Below, one piece after another: positions 45,250 through 55,522 of a stretch of 64,000 nucleotides of DNA. How positions within the stretch are numbered: position 1 is the stretch's first letter; every line of letters begins with the position of its first letter. A program made the position numbers and the translations under genes. This DNA comes from Tribonema minus (Eukaryota > Sar > Xanthophyceae > Tribonematales > Tribonemataceae): assembly GCA_017506865.1 (NCBI GenBank), contig JAFCMP010000136.1:62001-126000 (forward strand), in the 5' to 3' direction. The notes under the pieces are model-generated. The model did no database searches, was not told where the DNA came from, and saw only the letters and a list, made by a program, of their open reading frames with translations.

Positions 45250-47058
45250 GTACATATTCATTCATGTACTTCGAGTATGCAATATTGTGGGGCAGAAACT
45301 GAGCCATCTGTTGCACTGCATTGGTATTGTCCAGCGTTGTCACATGCCCTGCATAACCTATAGGTACACTTAAGGGCATCGCCCTGGCGCGCTTACGCTC
45401 GGCACTGTCGGCAGCGCTCCACATGGCGTACTCTGGCCGTGTCATGACACACATGGCAGAGTCCAGGGGGGGGGGGGCACATGGAGGAGGACGTAGGGGA
45501 GGATCCCGAGATGCCATTTGGCGGCGGCGGCGTTTGAGTGGTTGTCGTTGAGACACTTTCAGAAGTCACACGACATGCAGATTCCGTACAGCAGCATCAA
45601 GTTAGACCATCATCTGGGCTTTATCGCGCCCTGAGCGAGAATTAATAAAAAGTACACTTCGCTACCACCAGGAAGGCGATGCACTTTCATCATGAGCAAA
45701 TATAAGCATATGCATAGCCGCTCCAGATATGTGAGCTCGGACAGTTCAGGGGGACATCGGTCAAGGACCAAATGATTCTCAATGCTGAAGACTGGTGGCA
45801 TAACAGCACTCAGTGTGCGCTGACGGTAGGCGTCGCATGGACCTATGCATTCGCTACAGATGAAAACTGCAAGACCAACGAAAGGAGCATTGTTGTGCAT
45901 AGCTTGCTGGCACTCGTCATAGGTCTCCTGCGGCCAAGCTTCATGACACATGTGGCAAGATTTGACTTCGTAGATTTGACTTCGTAGGAATACAAACTGT
46001 CATAGCACTCCTTTGCCAACCCTAGAACATGAGGACTTTCAAGCAAATCTGCATGTGGTGGCAGCCCATCCAGTGATCCTCCTGTACAACAGTGCTGGTT
46101 GCCCTGAGGCAACTGCACATGTGCAATTTGAGGCTCCGCACGTGACTGAATGCGTCCTCAGGTGAGGCATTCACGCTAGAATTCATGTCATCTATGTTGC
46201 GATGACTCGCAATGGTTGCAGCTCTTTGATTGGATTGCCTCTGGCGTTCAGCCGCCACCCTCTGTGCGCGTTGGTCCAGAGAAGCATTGTTAACTCTACG
46301 AGCAGCCGCCCTGTCACGATGTGCAGCAAGTCGCTGCTCACACGAGCATCAGACTGGCTAGCACGATTCGCACGCAAGTCCGATCAGTGCTCACGTTGCT
46401 CTAGTGTCGATCGCACAGTCCGCCTAGCACGGCCAACAGCAAGCCGATGCTCACGTTGCTCTGGTGTCTCTCGCACAGACCGCCTAGCACGGGCAACAGT
46501 AAGCTGGTTCTCACGCTGCTCTATCGCGTGTCCACTCTTTGCACCTGTTCGCTTACGACCTTGCTGCTGTGATGCGTTGGCCGATGAAGTGCTACTGCTG
46601 CTTGCTGCGGCTGCTGTATCGGTGCTGCCACTGTCGCCGACACTGCGCCTCGCTCGCTTCTGTGGGTGGGTGGGGTGTGTGGGCAGGTGTTCGGTTTTCG
46701 AAGTTCAAGTTTTGATGACAAACATACTTGAACTTTGAACATATCCCTCCTCGCACACGAAGTAGAAGGCGTGCGCACGGCGCGCGCTCGCTTGCGCTCG
46801 CTCGCGACCGTTGACGCCCGCGACAACTAACTTTGATGTAGCGCAGGCTGCACAGCGCTTGGCGATGTCATTTAGAAGTGATCTCAATGCGCTGTGAGAT
46901 ACTTGCAAGTTCTCACACTGTACAGGCAATTTTTGGCAGCAAGCTGGACATCTACCATCAGCATTTTTTTGCTCCCTATGCTGTGAGGCCGCAACAGACC
47001 CAAAAGTGCTGCTGCAGAGGTCAACAAACAGCTTAGGCTGCCAAACAGGCACATTCAC
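45250..47058 (-). pseudogene. Helitron-like element protein remnant, interrupted by a LINE fragment
   Basis: Minus-strand pieces in order. A Cys-rich N-terminal piece at 47058-46740 (GRCPACCQKLPVQC, then KRCAACATSKLVVAGVNGRE). A spliced or broken piece at about 46650-46030 with tandem 20-residue repeats (VRETPEQREHRLAVGRARR), the repeat type found in front of Helitron replication proteins. A piece at 45951-45660 with FICSECIGPCDAYRQ, VFSIENHLVLDRCPPELSEL and a KVHRLPGG end, matching the N-terminal region of Helitron Rep/helicase proteins. After the inserted LINE fragment comes PIGYAGHVTTLDNTNAVQQM, the next Helitron block. A frameshift around 46310 and one at the LINE target show it is dead. 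The Rep HUH and helicase domains are absent. Confidence 0.6.
45372..45651 (+). mobile_element. 280-bp 5'-truncated LINE fragment with 8-bp TSD
   Basis: Begins AAGGGCATCGCCCTGGCGCG, matching the last part of the LINE ORF, and ends AATTAATAAAAA. It is flanked by GTACACTT on both sides (45364-45371 and 45652-45659). It is inserted inside the Helitron-like remnant. Confidence 0.9.
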
Positions 47059-47109
47059 TATTACCAGCGTCTGCTATGTACTTGCCACTATGGCACTTGA
47101 CTAAGTTGG

Positions 47110-47995
47110 CTGTAAACATACCGGCTGTGTGCACCAGCATCATCATCAGTTGAAAATGCTCACAAACCATGTGTAACGTGCTGCGTGATTGAAGCACCAT
47201 GTCCCATGCATCAATTCATCGCCGCATGCCAAGGACGGAAGCACGAGTCTCAGTGACATGTCATGTGTTCATGCATTGATGACTGCGCATGCATGCACTC
47301 AGCATGCGCCCTCTCACCCAACCTGTGTGTGTTCTGCTCCGCTATCACATGCAATGCACAGCCTCTGCGACCGTGCGTCTGACTGAAAGTATCAGTCCAG
47401 GGCCTGCACTGGCTGGCACAGGCCCCCTAGCCCGTCATGATGGAGTGCTGCTGCCACAAACAGCACTGCAGTTCCTCTGCCCTGCTCGCATGCAGGGAGC
47501 TTCATTGGGGGGTTGCATGGCCCTGTGCAGCGCCGCACCCATAGGCATGGCAGATGCTGCACTGACGGCTTGCGGGGGTTAGGGTTCCACTGTGGATCAT
47601 GTTCATGAATGAACTCTAGTCTGAGTCAGATGGATACCCTCAACTGGCATCAGCTCATGGTCTCTCCCTCCAAATAAGTCTCAAGGTCTGAAGCGAGACC
47701 GCCACCCCTGAGGAGATTCCACCTTCGCATCATCCAGCATTGAGTGTCAAGGAGTACCAGCCTCCATCTCTGAGCCACACCAACACCACCCACTCCAGCA
47801 GGTGCTATAGCTGTTCAAGCCTGTCTCCCAACTCATTGATACCTTAAGTCTGTGTGCTCACAGGACAGAGCACTCAAACGTACAGCAGCACAGCAGGTAC
47901 AGGCAGTGGTAAGTATGATGTAGTAGTGAAAACTTCAGCTGGACAGTGCCATCATCAGGATGGATTAGCCATGCACTGTGCGTGGTACTGCAACG
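47110..47995 (+). repeat. Segmental duplicate of 56215-57305 (copy 1)
   Basis: Shared blocks include GTGACATGT-ATGTGTTCATGCATT, AGGCCCCCTAGC and GGGAGCTTCATTGG, through to CAGCTGG-CAGTGCCATCA. The copies differ by indels: about 250 bp extra here at 47580-47870 and about 480 bp extra in the partner at 56340-56820. No protein is recognised in either. Confidence 0.75.
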
Positions 47996-48624
47996 AACGT
48001 CATTTCACGCCCGCGGGCGAAAAGAACATAAGGAAAAGGACCAGAAACTCAGAGCTAGTGGCTGTGCTGCCGTCTACTGTACAGTAATGCTGGAAGACTT
48101 GGATGGTGCAGGCGCTCCCATGTACTATGAGTTGCAAGCGTATCTGGGTGCCGTGGGTTCGCCTGTGGGAGGCACACTCTCGGAGGTTGGCAGGTTGTAC
48201 GCGAAGTACGGCAAGGCTTGAAGTTGTATCCTTGAAGTTCACTATCAGAGAGAGAGGGGGCAAGGGCAGGCAGGCAGGCAGGCAGCGCAGCAGCAGCAGC
48301 AGCAGCTGCCGTCGTTGACGTAGAAGCTCGCGCCCAAAGCGTTGAAAAGACGACAACAGCAAAGCAATATACTCCCCGGGTAAGCGGCTCTGTCCAACAT
48401 GCAGATGCTTTCCATGTGAGGTCTTGCTATAAAAGCAAATCTTTTTTTGTATAAAATCTACATAGGTAGTTGTTTTGACTGTGTTTTTTACTGTTCACAT
48501 TGTGCTCCCCATAGGAATTGGACTCGCTTTCAAGGCCTTATCAGCCCCACAAGTGCGCAGCTTGTCTTCGGTCATTGCCGAATTGCCTTTCTTGCTGCCG
48601 TGATGCCGTGACAGAGGCCGGCCG
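47996..48624. other. Region upstream of the membrane-protein gene
   Basis: A short frame ending at 48221 (...MYYELQAYLGAVGSPVGGT...) may be an upstream exon. TATAAAAG at 48430 is a candidate TATA box for the gene starting at 48625. Confidence 0.35.
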
Positions 48625-49767
48625 ATGAGCGCCGATGAGTGGATGCCCGAGTGGTCTATTAGCTGGTGGTTGCTGGTCCTCCTTCCGGTGCCGTTGATTC
48701 TGGAGTACGCTCAATTCCTGATCGATATCCATCACGCAAGGACACACACGAAGCGTGCTGAGCCCGGCACAAAGATGTCAAATCCGAAGCCTGGGCAGCC
48801 AGCAGGCATGGAGGCAGCGGAGGCCAAGACTCAGACAGGCCAGCCTGATCAGTCGACAAAAGTTCTCGAATCCACACACTTTTATCCTGTCGCTTACGAG
48901 CACCGGGGGACATGGGGATGTACAGCAGCAGCCGTCATTGCCTCCTTGATCATTTCAATACTTCAGGCGACAGTGTACTGGAATCTCATGATTGATGGTT
49001 TCCCTTCCTTAAATGGCAGCATCACCACAGTTGACGAGGCCAAAGGCCCTAAGCCGCTGGCCTTGCTTCCGTTGCAATGCGTGGCGATTATTCACATGGC
49101 TGCCCGCGGTACAAGCGACTTTTCAGAAGTAGCTGAGGTCGCATTGCGCCTCAGCAGTAAATTAGGTGCCTGTTGAGTACTTTGTGGAGCAGTCGTATCC
49201 ATTTGCGGATTTCTGGCGACTAGTTTTTCATTGGTCGTATACGTCAGTTTCATACGCACCAACAGTGATCCAATCACCTTGGCAAGCAACTTTATTGCGC
49301 TGTCAGTGTTGAACGATTTGGACAATGTTGTGGCCCAAGCACTATACCTCAAAGGGAAGGCACCTGAATCAGTTGTCACAGTGCTTCAAGTTGAACTTGT
49401 CACACCACAGACTCCGGGCTGGTTTTTGCCAGTGCTTCTATGCGTTGTCATGACAAGTGCTTTCATCCCTGCTGATGTGTTGGGCATTGTCGCACCTGCA
49501 GTTATAATTGAAACAGTGGTGTTACTACATCACTGTTGGATTCTGCAAATCCGGAAAGGATTACAGTCACAGAGACCTTGGGTTCTCCTTTTTCTAGCTT
49601 ATTTCAACACGTTTTGTTACGGGTTTGTCGAATTGCTTGGCGGCTCACTTTTGATCCATACCAGGACCTGGTCGGCTGCGCTCTTAGCAGTGCTGGGGTG
49701 CGCAGGTGCGCTGATGAACATTCCGGGCTGGATTTGCAGTATGAGGCCTCGTAGTTCTCCGCGTTGA
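48625..49767 (+). CDS. Polytopic membrane protein of unknown function, interrupted by one in-frame TGA
   Basis: One reading frame runs from ATG 48625 to the stop at 49767, broken only by TGA at 49174-49176; about 380 codons in all. Hydrophobic segments include ISWWLLVLLPVPLILEY, CTAAAVIASLIISILQATVY, VLCGAVVSICGFLATSFSLV, WFLPVLLCVVMTSAFIPADV, PWVLLFLAYFNTFCYGFVEL and SAALLAVLGCAGALMNIPGW. The block SFIRTNSDPITLASNFIALS-VLNDLD resembles a motif I associate with large families of protist membrane proteins, in which an N and two D lie between helices; that link is weak. The TGA sits at the start of a transmembrane segment (LGAC-stop-VLCGAVV), where TGG (Trp) would fit. It may be a one-hit pseudogene, a read-through or selenocysteine gene, or a sequencing error. 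No splice solution removing the TGA is obvious. Confidence 0.55.
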
Positions 49768-50000
49768 TGTATGAATGCACTGCGATGTGTCCCATGCCCC
49801 GATGTCAGTTGTTTGCCTTGCTGCTCTGCTGTTCTCTGTTTGTGCAACATTAGGTTTGTGCAAGTGCCTTAATCTCAGTTTGGCGTGCTGGTGCATCATT
49901 GCGTAGACTACTAGACACCACTGCAGTTTTCGACAATTATGACTGGCGCAGTGTTCCTGCCCTACTAATGTCACATCATTCAATCATGTACAACAGAACT
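49768..50000. other. Spacer ending in the LINE target-site duplication (49988-50000)
   Basis: The last 13 bases, GTACAACAGAACT, recur immediately after the LINE at 55510-55522. No gene is seen. Confidence 0.9.
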
Positions 50001-53000
50001 GACAAGTACTTGCGGATAGGTATGTAGCTGTAGCATGTAGCACCATGGCGTAGCAGAGATCATGAAAAGAATATCATGGCGGCGGCGGGAGGCCCGTATT
50101 GCCAACTCTGAATCAGCGCAGAAATGCAAGGAATCCGATCTAGCGTGCGCACAAGCGCAGGATATTAGCACCAGTGCTGCAGATGGCAATGGCGCTTGTC
50201 AACAGGACGATGGCACGAGTGGCAGCAGCAGAGCAACTGGAGACGGACGCGCAGCGCACAAACGCAAGAGGGTACAGAATGACGGTTGGTCAATTTCCGA
50301 TCAAACAGGCGAAGGGGAGCACACGGGCGGGCAAAGTGCAGTCAAGCGCTCTAGAACAGGTCATAACAGTCTGGAACAGCAACCTCTGATGCTAGACGAC
50401 GAAGCTGGAGGTGGAGGCAGTGCGGACCCGGAGTACAAGTGCAACTTATGCGACCTCGTGGTGAAGAAGGGCATGTCGCTGCTCTCGTTACAGCAGAGGT
50501 TAAACGCCCACATCGCGGCGAAGCACCAGCGCAAACACCACAGTGGGACAGCAACAACGTTCCTGGAGCGCTCCGACCTCAGCACGTCGCACTTGCAAAC
50601 CATCTACACCGAGTGTGCCTTGTGCAAAAACCTGTTTCATGCCAACAAGACATTCAGAGTGGACAGCAGCGATGCCAGCGCGGGCAAGCACTGCCGCAAA
50701 TGCAGGCCTATCACTTCACCCGCTGCAGTGGCGGCAACATTGTCAACAACAGCATCAGCAGCACCGCTAGCACCTGATGCATCGACGGCAACAGCTACCA
50801 CGTCGCTGCCACAGCAGCAACCGGCGTGCACACCCATCGGCAACCCCTACGCAAAGGGACCAGCGCACGCGCAGCAGGCACCTGCTGCTCAGGCTGGTGG
50901 CAGCAGCTCCTCCGGCAGCTCGAAGAGGCCGGAACGTGGGGGCAGCAGTGCTACACGAGGGGGTCGGGGTCGCAGTGGAGGGCGCGGACGTGGCAATGGA
51001 GGACGCGTTCGCAGCGGCAGCAATGATGCAGACATCAGCAGTAGCAGAGCGACTAGCGGCAGCAGAACCGGAGGCGGCAGCAGCAGCGGTGCCGGCGGCG
51101 GCAGTGCAGCCGGTACTAAGGACAGCGGCGCTGGCAACGGCCGCAGCAGTGATGCCAGCAGCCGCAGCGGCGGTGCTAGCAACAGCGGCAGTGGCGCGCG
51201 AACTCAAAACGGCCGCGGTGGCCGTGGCAGCGGTCGCAGCAGCGACAGCGGCGGACGAGGCTGTGGTCGTGGCGGCCGCGGCGGCGGCGGAGGGGGCCCC
51301 AGAGCGGCAGGTGCGGCGACAGCAGCGGCAGCGCCAGGCCCTGCAGGCGCAGCAGGTGGGGCAGGTGGGCTTTTCACGTGGACCATCTCAACCCCCGCAG
51401 TCGCAGCAGTGCTTGACAGCATCAGCCTCGATGAGCTGTGCAAGCTGCAGTTCGCGACAACTAGAAGCCTTGCTAGACCACGCAATCGTCGCTATGTGGG
51501 AGCTGCACTGGAGAACGCAGCAACACATCTGTTGGCACACACAATGACGATGTTCGTCAATGCGGCGCGGGAGCCAGATTCCGCAGGGCGGGTGCAGCGA
51601 CTGCAAAGATCCACGATTCTACACCACCTCATGCCATCACTCATCACCTCCACCGATGGCGCACCTGGCATCACTCGCTCCGACAGAATCAGAATGTTGG
51701 CACGCGGTGAGCTTGACCGGTTGGTGCCAGCGCTCCTCGCACACGCGCGTGCGCACCGGCGCTGGCGCGCGCGCCAGCAAACGGAGGCAGCGATCAACGC
51801 CTACGTCCTACAGTGCATGGGCACACGGGGGGGGCTACAGCAGGCAGCGCGTTTCCTTCAGCCCAAAACGGTGGCGATACCTGATGATGACTGCTTTGCC
51901 GCCATGCAGTCCAAACACCCCCCCGCTGCGCCAGGGGAACAACTCCATGAGCTATCCGGCATGGTTGATCAGCTTGTGGCGAAAGCAGCCGACATGCCAG
52001 CAGAACTCAGCCTGTTACAGGGGGAGGGAATTGAGCCAGAGACGGTTGCCAAGCTCATCCAGCGAGCAAGCCCTTACAGTGGAGCAGGCCCATCGGGGCT
52101 GCGCTACAGCCACCTGCAGGATGCGCTACGCACAAGCTGGGGACGGCATGAGTTTGCTGCTGTCCTCACACGGTGGCTTCAGACCGTTATGCGGGAGGCT
52201 GCGCGGCTGCCGGATGCCTTCTGGCAGTTGCATGGCGCGGGGCGCCTGACGCCACTTGCAGAACAACAGGAAGATGGTACAGCTAAGCAGCGGCCCATCG
52301 TTTGCGGCGAGGTGCTGCAGCGACTATGCACTTCGGTGTACGTGGCAGACCGCAAAGACTTCCTGGCGGAGCTCCTTGAGCCAGACGGGCAGTATGGGGT
52401 AGCCGTCTCAGCAGGAGCGGAGAAAGCGGCCATGGCCGGCAAACTCGCGTATGAGCTCGGTCACTGGCAGTTCATGCTGGACCTCAAGAATGCCTTCAAC
52501 ATGGTGTTCGTCCTGGCGGCAGCGGAATGGGTAGCAGCACAGCTGCCGGACTTCCTCGACTACTTCATCGGCACATACGTTCGCACTCGGCCACGCCTGC
52601 TGTTCCAGCACGTTGACGGCTCCACGCGCATCATCATGTCTCAGCGCGGGTTTAAGCAGGGGGACCCCGCGGCACCGATGCTCTTCTGCGGCGCCATTGC
52701 TCAGTGCTTGAAACGGTTCAATGAGGCGGCGGCTGCGCAGCGCGCGCGGAGGCGGATGGGCGCCTACATGGACGATGCCAACGTCCGAACAGGCGCTTGC
52801 ACGCTGACTCAGGATGACATACAGGCGGTGGCGCAGCTCAAACAACACTTTGCGGAGGTGGGGCTGGAGCTAAACCTCACCAAGTCACGCGCGCTGCCTG
52901 GCAGGGGGCATGTGGTGACAGACCACGAGCGGCAACTGCTGCAGCAGCTGGGCGTTCAGCTAGTGGGGGATACGGATGAAAATCAGAACCGTGGAGCTGT

Positions 53001-55509
53001 GTTGCTGGGGGTGCCGGTGGGCCACAGCAGCTTTGTGGACGCATGGCTGCGCAGGGAAGCGGGTGCAGGCGGGGCAGGGGCTCGATTTGCAGAGCGATGC
53101 GCGCGCCTGACATCTCCGAGGGCTATGTTCAGGTTACTGCGCTACTGCGTGGTGCCTCGCATGACGTACTGCCTGCGCACCATTCCCACTACGCAGACAG
53201 CGCCAGCCGCCAAGGAGTGGGATCGGGTCACGCAGTGGGTGCTTGAGCACTCAATGGGCCTGCAGCCACCAGGCCAGACCTGGCGCCAGTTTGAGCAAAG
53301 TGGGGCCCACTTCCATCTGGCAGCGCACGGCCCAGCCTTACAGCAAGCGCGACTCCCAACACGGCATGGCGGCCTTGGCATTACCAGCGCCTGCGACATC
53401 GCTGATGCTGCGTATGTGGCGGGCACGTTGCAAGCGCTGCAACCAGCACTCTCTGGATGGGCGGGGGTGCTGCAGCAGGCGGCTCCTCAAGCGGCTGCAG
53501 ACAACGCTGCTGAGGATGCGGCAACACAAGCGGCACCGGCAGCAGCGGCAGCAGCACCAGCACCAGCAGCATCAGCAGCGGCAACTGTTACAGCGGCAGC
53601 GGCGGTTGCCAGTGGAGGCGCGACCGCCCCGGCAGCGGCAACTGCATCAGCGGCTGGCCGCGCTTATGGCGCAGCCATTCCGGCAACACACGACGCAGCT
53701 GCCGCTGGATCAGGGGCCGCGGCGGCAGCACAGGCGGCACCAGCGGCAGCAGCAGCAGCGGCGGCGCACGGCGCAACTACTCCGGCGGCAGCAGCAGCGG
53801 CGGCAGCAGCAGCTGCTCCAGCATCAGAGGCTGCTGCAGCAGCGGCAGCACATGTTGCACCTCAAGTGGCCTCGGCGGCATCACTAACTGCAGCATCAAC
53901 AGCAGCGGCTGCGGGCATAGGCAATACAGCTGCTACAGGCCCTACTAGCCTAAGGGCTGCTGCAGCACCTGCAACAGGAGCAGCGTCGGCAGGCGGCGCC
54001 GCAACCGTGCCGGCTGCGACAGCGGCAATGGCGGTGGCAGCGGCCAATGCGGCAGGTGCTGCACCAACACCTGCGGCAGCAGCAACACCACTGGCAGCAG
54101 CAGCAACGGCAGGCGGCACAGCTGCAGCACCAGCGCACGCAGCAGCGGCAGCCGTCAATTCAGGCGCTGCGCGTTCCACACCAGCAATGCTACAAGGCGC
54201 AGCAGCAGCAGAGGTGGCGCGCCTGCCCCTCATGCAGACGATCGCCACAGCTGCCACATCTCTACGTGCAGCAACAGGTGACAAGCTGGAACATATACTG
54301 CCACCAGCGCTAACGCCACTGCAGCAGCAACCACCTACGCAGCAGCCGCCGCTGCGGCCGACAGCAGGTGGTGGCACTGGTGCGGATGCTGCTTGCGTAC
54401 TTGACGCCAGTGCTCTGCAGTTGCAGTGTAGCCTGAAGCGCCCCAATCAGAGTGCGCTTGCAGATGCCGTCGCTACCGAGCTTGCAGATAAGGTGGAGGC
54501 GGACCTGCAACAGCTGCCGCAGGGCACGCAACGCACGCAAGCACTTGCTCGATTCCGGTCGCAGCGCCACATGCACTCGATCGGCATGGCATTCCTCAAC
54601 GAGCCCATGTACTCCACAACGGCTTCGTTCGATGGCCTATCCTGGCAGCTGGCCGTCAAACGCGCCATCGGAGTAGAGGAGCAGACGGCAGGCTGCAAGC
54701 TGTGCGGGAAGTCGCCGGGCGGCACCCTGCATGCACGGCTGTGTCAAGCGCCACGCGTCAAGGCGCACGACACCATTGTCCACAATAGCGTCAAGAGGGC
54801 CACGCAGCGCCTCCTGCGGCAATACCTCAAAACGGGACTGGTGGACGAGGACTACACGCCGTTTCTGGGGTCCGCCGGGCCGCCGGGGAGTCGCAGGATG
54901 GACATCGTGCTGCCTGCCGACGCCTTCCCGGTGACCGGCTACGACGACCCGACACGCCACCTACCGCTCATGGTGGACGTTACCTGCTTCGAGGCACAGG
55001 TGGCGTCGCGGGCGGCGAAGACTGCAGCAGACCCCGAGCGATGCTGCCGCGACCAAGAGGCCGCCAAAACTACCCACTATTCTGGTCATTATGATCAGAA
55101 TTGCTACAAACTTGCCACATTGGCAATAGGGTCATTTGGCAGCATCGGGGAGCAGGGGCGGAAGCTGCTGGAGGCTGTGGCGACGGAGTATGCCAGCAGG
55201 ATGTCAGTGCCCGGAGGAGCGCGCCCTAAAGCTCTCAAGGGCATCGCCCTGGCGCGCTTACGCTCGGCACTGTCGGCAGCGCTCCACATGGCGTACTCTG
55301 GCCGTGTCATGACACACATGGCAGAATCCAGGGGGGGGGGGCACATGGAGGAGGACGTAGGGGAGGACCCCGAGATGCCATTTGGCGGCGGCGGCGTTTG
55401 AGTGGTTGTCGTTGCGACACTTTCAGACTGTCATACGACATGTAGATTCCTTACAGCTAGATGCCAATCATCTGGGCTTTTTCGCGCCCTGAGCGAGAAT
55501 TAATAAAAA
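50001..55509 (+). mobile_element. Full-length non-LTR retrotransposon (RLE-type, Utopia-like)
   Basis: A 5.5-kb element bounded by perfect 13-bp target-site duplications, with a 61-bp 5' leader, one 1779-codon ORF, and a short 3' UTR of about 108 bp ending in a hairpin (TTTTTCGCGCCCTGAGCGAG) and AATTAATAAAAA. No AP-type endonuclease is present; a C-terminal restriction-like nuclease is inferred. The uninterrupted ORF and intact duplications suggest a young, possibly active copy. It is inserted 220 bp downstream of the membrane-protein gene. Confidence 0.92.
50062..55401 (+). CDS. LINE polyprotein: zinc fingers, RGG region, reverse transcriptase, poly-Ala linker, restriction-like endonuclease
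   Basis: 1779 aa. Residues about 125-156: C2H2-like finger (YKCNLCDLVV ... HIAAKH). About 185-214: CX2C...CX2C (ECALCKNLFH ... CRKC). About 285-435: Gly/Arg/Ser-rich RGG-type nucleic-acid-binding region. About 670-1000: reverse transcriptase, with PYSGAGPSGLRYSHLQDAL, FMLDLKNAF (Asp 807), QRGFKQGDPAAPMLFCGAI and the catalytic GAYMDDANV (YMDD at 902-905). About 1120-1430: strongly alanine-rich linker. About 1545: CCHC-type knuckle (CKLCGKSPGGTLHARLC). Then RRMDIVLP (Asp 1614), LMVDVTCFEAQ (Asp 1639) and AAKTTHYSGHY (Lys 1669), a PD-(D/E)XK-like arrangement typical of Utopia-class C-termini. It would carry out target-primed reverse transcription. The start is the first ATG after the 5' junction. 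Confidence 0.9.
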   Translation: MKRISWRRREARIANSESAQKCKESDLACAQAQDISTSAADGNGACQQDDGTSGSSRATGDGRAAHKRKRVQNDGWSISDQTGEGEHTGGQSAVKRSRTGHNSLEQQPLMLDDEAGGGGSADPEYKCNLCDLVVKKGMSLLSLQQRLNAHIAAKHQRKHHSGTATTFLERSDLSTSHLQTIYTECALCKNLFHANKTFRVDSSDASAGKHCRKCRPITSPAAVAATLSTTASAAPLAPDASTATATTSLPQQQPACTPIGNPYAKGPAHAQQAPAAQAGGSSSSGSSKRPERGGSSATRGGRGRSGGRGRGNGGRVRSGSNDADISSSRATSGSRTGGGSSSGAGGGSAAGTKDSGAGNGRSSDASSRSGGASNSGSGARTQNGRGGRGSGRSSDSGGRGCGRGGRGGGGGGPRAAGAATAAAAPGPAGAAGGAGGLFTWTISTPAVAAVLDSISLDELCKLQFATTRSLARPRNRRYVGAALENAATHLLAHTMTMFVNAAREPDSAGRVQRLQRSTILHHLMPSLITSTDGAPGITRSDRIRMLARGELDRLVPALLAHARAHRRWRARQQTEAAINAYVLQCMGTRGGLQQAARFLQPKTVAIPDDDCFAAMQSKHPPAAPGEQLHELSGMVDQLVAKAADMPAELSLLQGEGIEPETVAKLIQRASPYSGAGPSGLRYSHLQDALRTSWGRHEFAAVLTRWLQTVMREAARLPDAFWQLHGAGRLTPLAEQQEDGTAKQRPIVCGEVLQRLCTSVYVADRKDFLAELLEPDGQYGVAVSAGAEKAAMAGKLAYELGHWQFMLDLKNAFNMVFVLAAAEWVAAQLPDFLDYFIGTYVRTRPRLLFQHVDGSTRIIMSQRGFKQGDPAAPMLFCGAIAQCLKRFNEAAAAQRARRRMGAYMDDANVRTGACTLTQDDIQAVAQLKQHFAEVGLELNLTKSRALPGRGHVVTDHERQLLQQLGVQLVGDTDENQNRGAVLLGVPVGHSSFVDAWLRREAGAGGAGARFAERCARLTSPRAMFRLLRYCVVPRMTYCLRTIPTTQTAPAAKEWDRVTQWVLEHSMGLQPPGQTWRQFEQSGAHFHLAAHGPALQQARLPTRHGGLGITSACDIADAAYVAGTLQALQPALSGWAGVLQQAAPQAAADNAAEDAATQAAPAAAAAAPAPAASAAATVTAAAAVASGGATAPAAATASAAGRAYGAAIPATHDAAAAGSGAAAAAQAAPAAAAAAAAHGATTPAAAAAAAAAAAPASEAAAAAAAHVAPQVASAASLTAASTAAAAGIGNTAATGPTSLRAAAAPATGAASAGGAATVPAATAAMAVAAANAAGAAPTPAAAATPLAAAATAGGTAAAPAHAAAAAVNSGAARSTPAMLQGAAAAEVARLPLMQTIATAATSLRAATGDKLEHILPPALTPLQQQPPTQQPPLRPTAGGGTGADAACVLDASALQLQCSLKRPNQSALADAVATELADKVEADLQQLPQGTQRTQALARFRSQRHMHSIGMAFLNEPMYSTTASFDGLSWQLAVKRAIGVEEQTAGCKLCGKSPGGTLHARLCQAPRVKAHDTIVHNSVKRATQRLLRQYLKTGLVDEDYTPFLGSAGPPGSRRMDIVLPADAFPVTGYDDPTRHLPLMVDVTCFEAQVASRAAKTAADPERCCRDQEAAKTTHYSGHYDQNCYKLATLAIGSFGSIGEQGRKLLEAVATEYASRMSVPGGARPKALKGIALARLRSALSAALHMAYSGRVMTHMAESRGGGHMEEDVGEDPEMPFGGGGV

Positions 55510-55522
55510 GTACAACAGAACT

